NCBI GenBank assembly: GCA_946891915.1 | Contig: CAMPNN010000025.1 | Span: 1 to 17,213, forward strand | Length of the DNA stretch: 17,213 nucleotides | Direction of reading: 5' to 3' | Source: an uncultured Bifidobacteriaceae bacterium | GTDB taxonomy: Bacteria > Actinomycetota > Actinomycetes > Actinomycetales > Bifidobacteriaceae | Shown here: positions 15,907-17,213 of the stretch, piece after piece | Layout of the letters: each line of letters opens with the position of its first letter | How positions within the stretch are numbered: position 1 is the first letter of the stretch | Made by a program: the position numbers and the translations under genes | The notes under the pieces: model-generated | Told to the model about the DNA's origin: nothing | What the model saw: only the letters and a program-made list of their open reading frames with translations | Databases searched by the model: none

Positions 15907-16933
15907 AATTTTCGGATATAAACGAATTAAGGTAGCGCGCAACAGCCTTAACAGCCGTCATCGTTGCCGCATAATCCATGTGAGTAGGGCCGATTGAGCC
16001 AATAAATGCGGAATCAGAATCCGCATTGTAGCCGTAAGCGCTTGTTACAACAGAAGCATTAAGCAAGCCGGGAGTGTGCGTTTCCGAACCGATTGCAACG
16101 CTAACACCACTTTCGCAATCGTTTGCTTCCTCACTTAGCGAAGTCATAAGTCGCATAATAACAGCCTGCTCTTCAAGAGCGTCAAAAAGAGAAGCAAAAT
16201 CAGCAATACTTTGCCTATGCGCAAGTTGAGAAGCTCCTGCCATATACAAGTCGTGAGTATGCTCACCGTCGTGCATGTCGTCTAAAGCGTTAGCAAGCTG
16301 ACTAATAATTTGCAAAGCTGACGCTAAATCCTTACGATTTGCGAGAGCATAAACGCGTTTTGAAGCATCTAAAAGAGACGCTCCAATGCAACACTCGTTA
16401 ACCATATTTGTTAGATGCAATAAGTCGTCTGAATTTATGTTGGACGCTTGAATCATGTGCTGAGCTACGCCTCCAGCGTCTGTAATAACAACAACCAAAA
16501 GCGTAGAAGACGATACTTGAACAATCTCAATTCTTTTTACTTTTGATTTAGATAATGCTGGAGATGCGACTAGCGCGACTTGGCCTGTAATACTTGCGAG
16601 AAGACGAGCGGAACGTTGCAAAGTATCTTGCAAACTAACAGATCCGCTTAAAAAGTTACGTATAGCGCGACGCTGAGGTTCAGAAAGCGGAATAACAGCA
16701 GCTAAGCCGTCAACAAAGTAACGATAGCCTTTTTCTGTAGGAATGCGACCTGCAGAAGTGTGCGGCTGCACAAGGTAACCTTCCTCTTCCAAAGCCGACA
16801 TATCGTTACGAATAGTAGCGGAACTTACACCAAGCTGATGATGTTTTGCAAGAGCCGCAGACCCAACAGGCTCCTGAGAACGAATGTAATCTTCAACAAC
16901 TGCACGCAAAATCATCATGCGTCGTGACTGCAT
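15902..16933 (-). CDS. hrcA: Heat-inducible transcription repressor HrcA
   Basis: Repressor of class I heat-shock genes that binds the CIRCE operator and is kept active by GroEL. It has 343 residues from ATG 16931-16933, which has an excellent GGAGGAG ribosome binding site five bases upstream. A TTG five codons earlier is open but sits on that ribosome binding site and is rejected. The N-terminal winged helix (about 1-75) contains SRRMMILRAVVEDYI and GVSSATIRNDMSALEEEGY, then the family hallmark SAGRIPTEKGYRYFVD. The rest is the GAF-like dimerisation region ending in HMDYAATMTAVKAVARYL. It is the first gene of a minus-strand unit with dnaJ, fmt and serB, and diverges from tkt. A degenerate CIRCE-like dyad lies over its likely promoter, suggesting autoregulation. 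Confidence 0.95.
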   Translation of the reverse strand: MQSRRMMILRAVVEDYIRSQEPVGSAALAKHHQLGVSSATIRNDMSALEEEGYLVQPHTSAGRIPTEKGYRYFVDGLAAVIPLSEPQRRAIRNFLSGSVSLQDTLQRSARLLASITGQVALVASPALSKSKVKRIEIVQVSSSTLLVVVITDAGGVAQHMIQASNINSDDLLHLTNMVNECCIGASLLDASKRVYALANRKDLASALQIISQLANALDDMHDGEHTHDLYMAGASQLAHRQSIADFASLFDALEEQAVIMRLMTSLSEEANDCESGVSVAIGSETHTPGLLNASVVTSAYGYNADSDSAFIGSIGPTHMDYAATMTAVKAVARYLNSFISENS

Positions 16934-16994
16934 TACTGCTCCTCCCAAATACGTCTAAATCCTATATTTATATAGTAGTCTATTTATTAGCTAT

Positions 16995-17025
16995 TTATTA
17001 GCACTCAACAGAACATAAATGCAAA
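16995..17025 (-). promoter_or_regulatory. Candidate hrcA promoter with degenerate CIRCE operator
   Basis: TTAGCACTC (16998-17006) is a perfect left half of the CIRCE consensus. Ten bases later AAATGCAAA (17017-17025) matches the right half GAGTGCTAA at six of nine positions; the usual spacer is nine. On the minus strand TTGCAT (17019-17024) and TAATAA (16995-17000) are an 18-bp-spaced -35/-10 pair within the same interval, so a bound repressor would block it. The half-site is clear; the full operator and promoter are inferred. Confidence 0.5.
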
Positions 17026-17149
17026 CTTTTGACACACTTTGTAACATATTCGTCGCGCGCGAAAGATAGGATTGAAGGGCAATGAGAGGGTAAAAAGCCA
17101 GCGTAAGCTGTGCTTAATAACCCAGATTATTGGAAGGAAAGTAGATCAC

Positions 17150-17213
17150 ATGACCGATTTCAACTGGTCTGCATTAGACGAGCGCGCCGTAAAGATGGCG
17201 AAGGTTCTCTCGG
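17150..17213 (+). CDS. tkt: Transketolase, 5' end only (runs off the window)
   Basis: Twenty-one codons are visible from ATG 17150, reading MTDFNWSALDERAVKMAKVL and one more residue. GGAAGGAAAG (17132-17141) is a strong ribosome binding site. The N terminus resembles bifidobacterial transketolases, and a transketolase gene beside hrcA fits the group. Transketolase works in the fructose-6-phosphate (bifid) shunt and pentose interconversion. With only 21 residues the call leans on memory of the family and on context; no catalytic motif is inside the window. Confidence 0.75.
   Translation, partial: MTDFNWSALDERAVKMAKVLS

Noticed and set aside
17029..17034. TTGACA as the tkt -35 element
   Set aside because: No acceptable -10 hexamer lies 16-18 bases downstream; the nearest candidate, TAGGAT at 17067, is too far away.
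17053..17062. TCGCGCGCGA palindrome upstream of tkt
   Set aside because: It is a perfect 10-bp palindrome, but it is an alternating CG run that can arise simply, occurs once, and has no other supporting signal.

Overview
The window looks like a low-GC member of the Bifidobacteriaceae, most likely Gardnerella. The evidence is a ThiE-ThiC fusion behind a TPP riboswitch, the hrcA-dnaJ pair next to a bifidobacterial-type transketolase start, AT-rich codon use, and a large albumin-binding-type wall protein. The genus call rests on gene content and protein character only; no search was run.

Layout. Positions 1-1615 (+) hold the ATPase and permease genes of a methionine ABC importer (metN, metI); the binding lipoprotein is expected just upstream. 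Positions 1684-4445 (+) hold a TPP riboswitch and the thiE-thiC fusion gene. Positions 4446-4826 are a convergent intergenic region with a 20-bp-stem terminator and an array of four stem-loops whose dyad centres are exactly 52 bp apart. Positions 4827-5363 (-) encode a cyclophilin. Positions 5547-11368 (-) encode a giant cell-wall-anchored surface protein. Its signal peptide and body are in different frames because of a run of 10 G on the coding strand (C at 11225-11234); 11 or 8 G would join them into a protein of about 1940 residues. This is the signature of a phase-variable adhesin caught OFF, or of a homopolymer sequencing error. Positions 11369-11821 are a repeat-rich gap. Positions 11822-12655 (-) encode a divergent inositol-monophosphatase-family protein. 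Positions 12907-16933 (-) look like one transcription unit: hrcA, dnaJ, fmt, serB. Transketolase (tkt) starts divergently at 17150 and runs off the end.

Themes. The housekeeping genes are ordinary: methionine uptake, thiamine precursor synthesis, heat-shock control, and formylation of initiator tRNA. The unusual parts are the surface protein with its poly-G switch, the 52-bp dyad array, and short tandem repeats that copy gene 3' ends together with their stop codons. The last pattern is seen at the IMPase-like gene, dnaJ and hrcA. Two enzyme domains, the ThiE part of the fusion and the IMPase-like protein, lack residues normally needed for catalysis.
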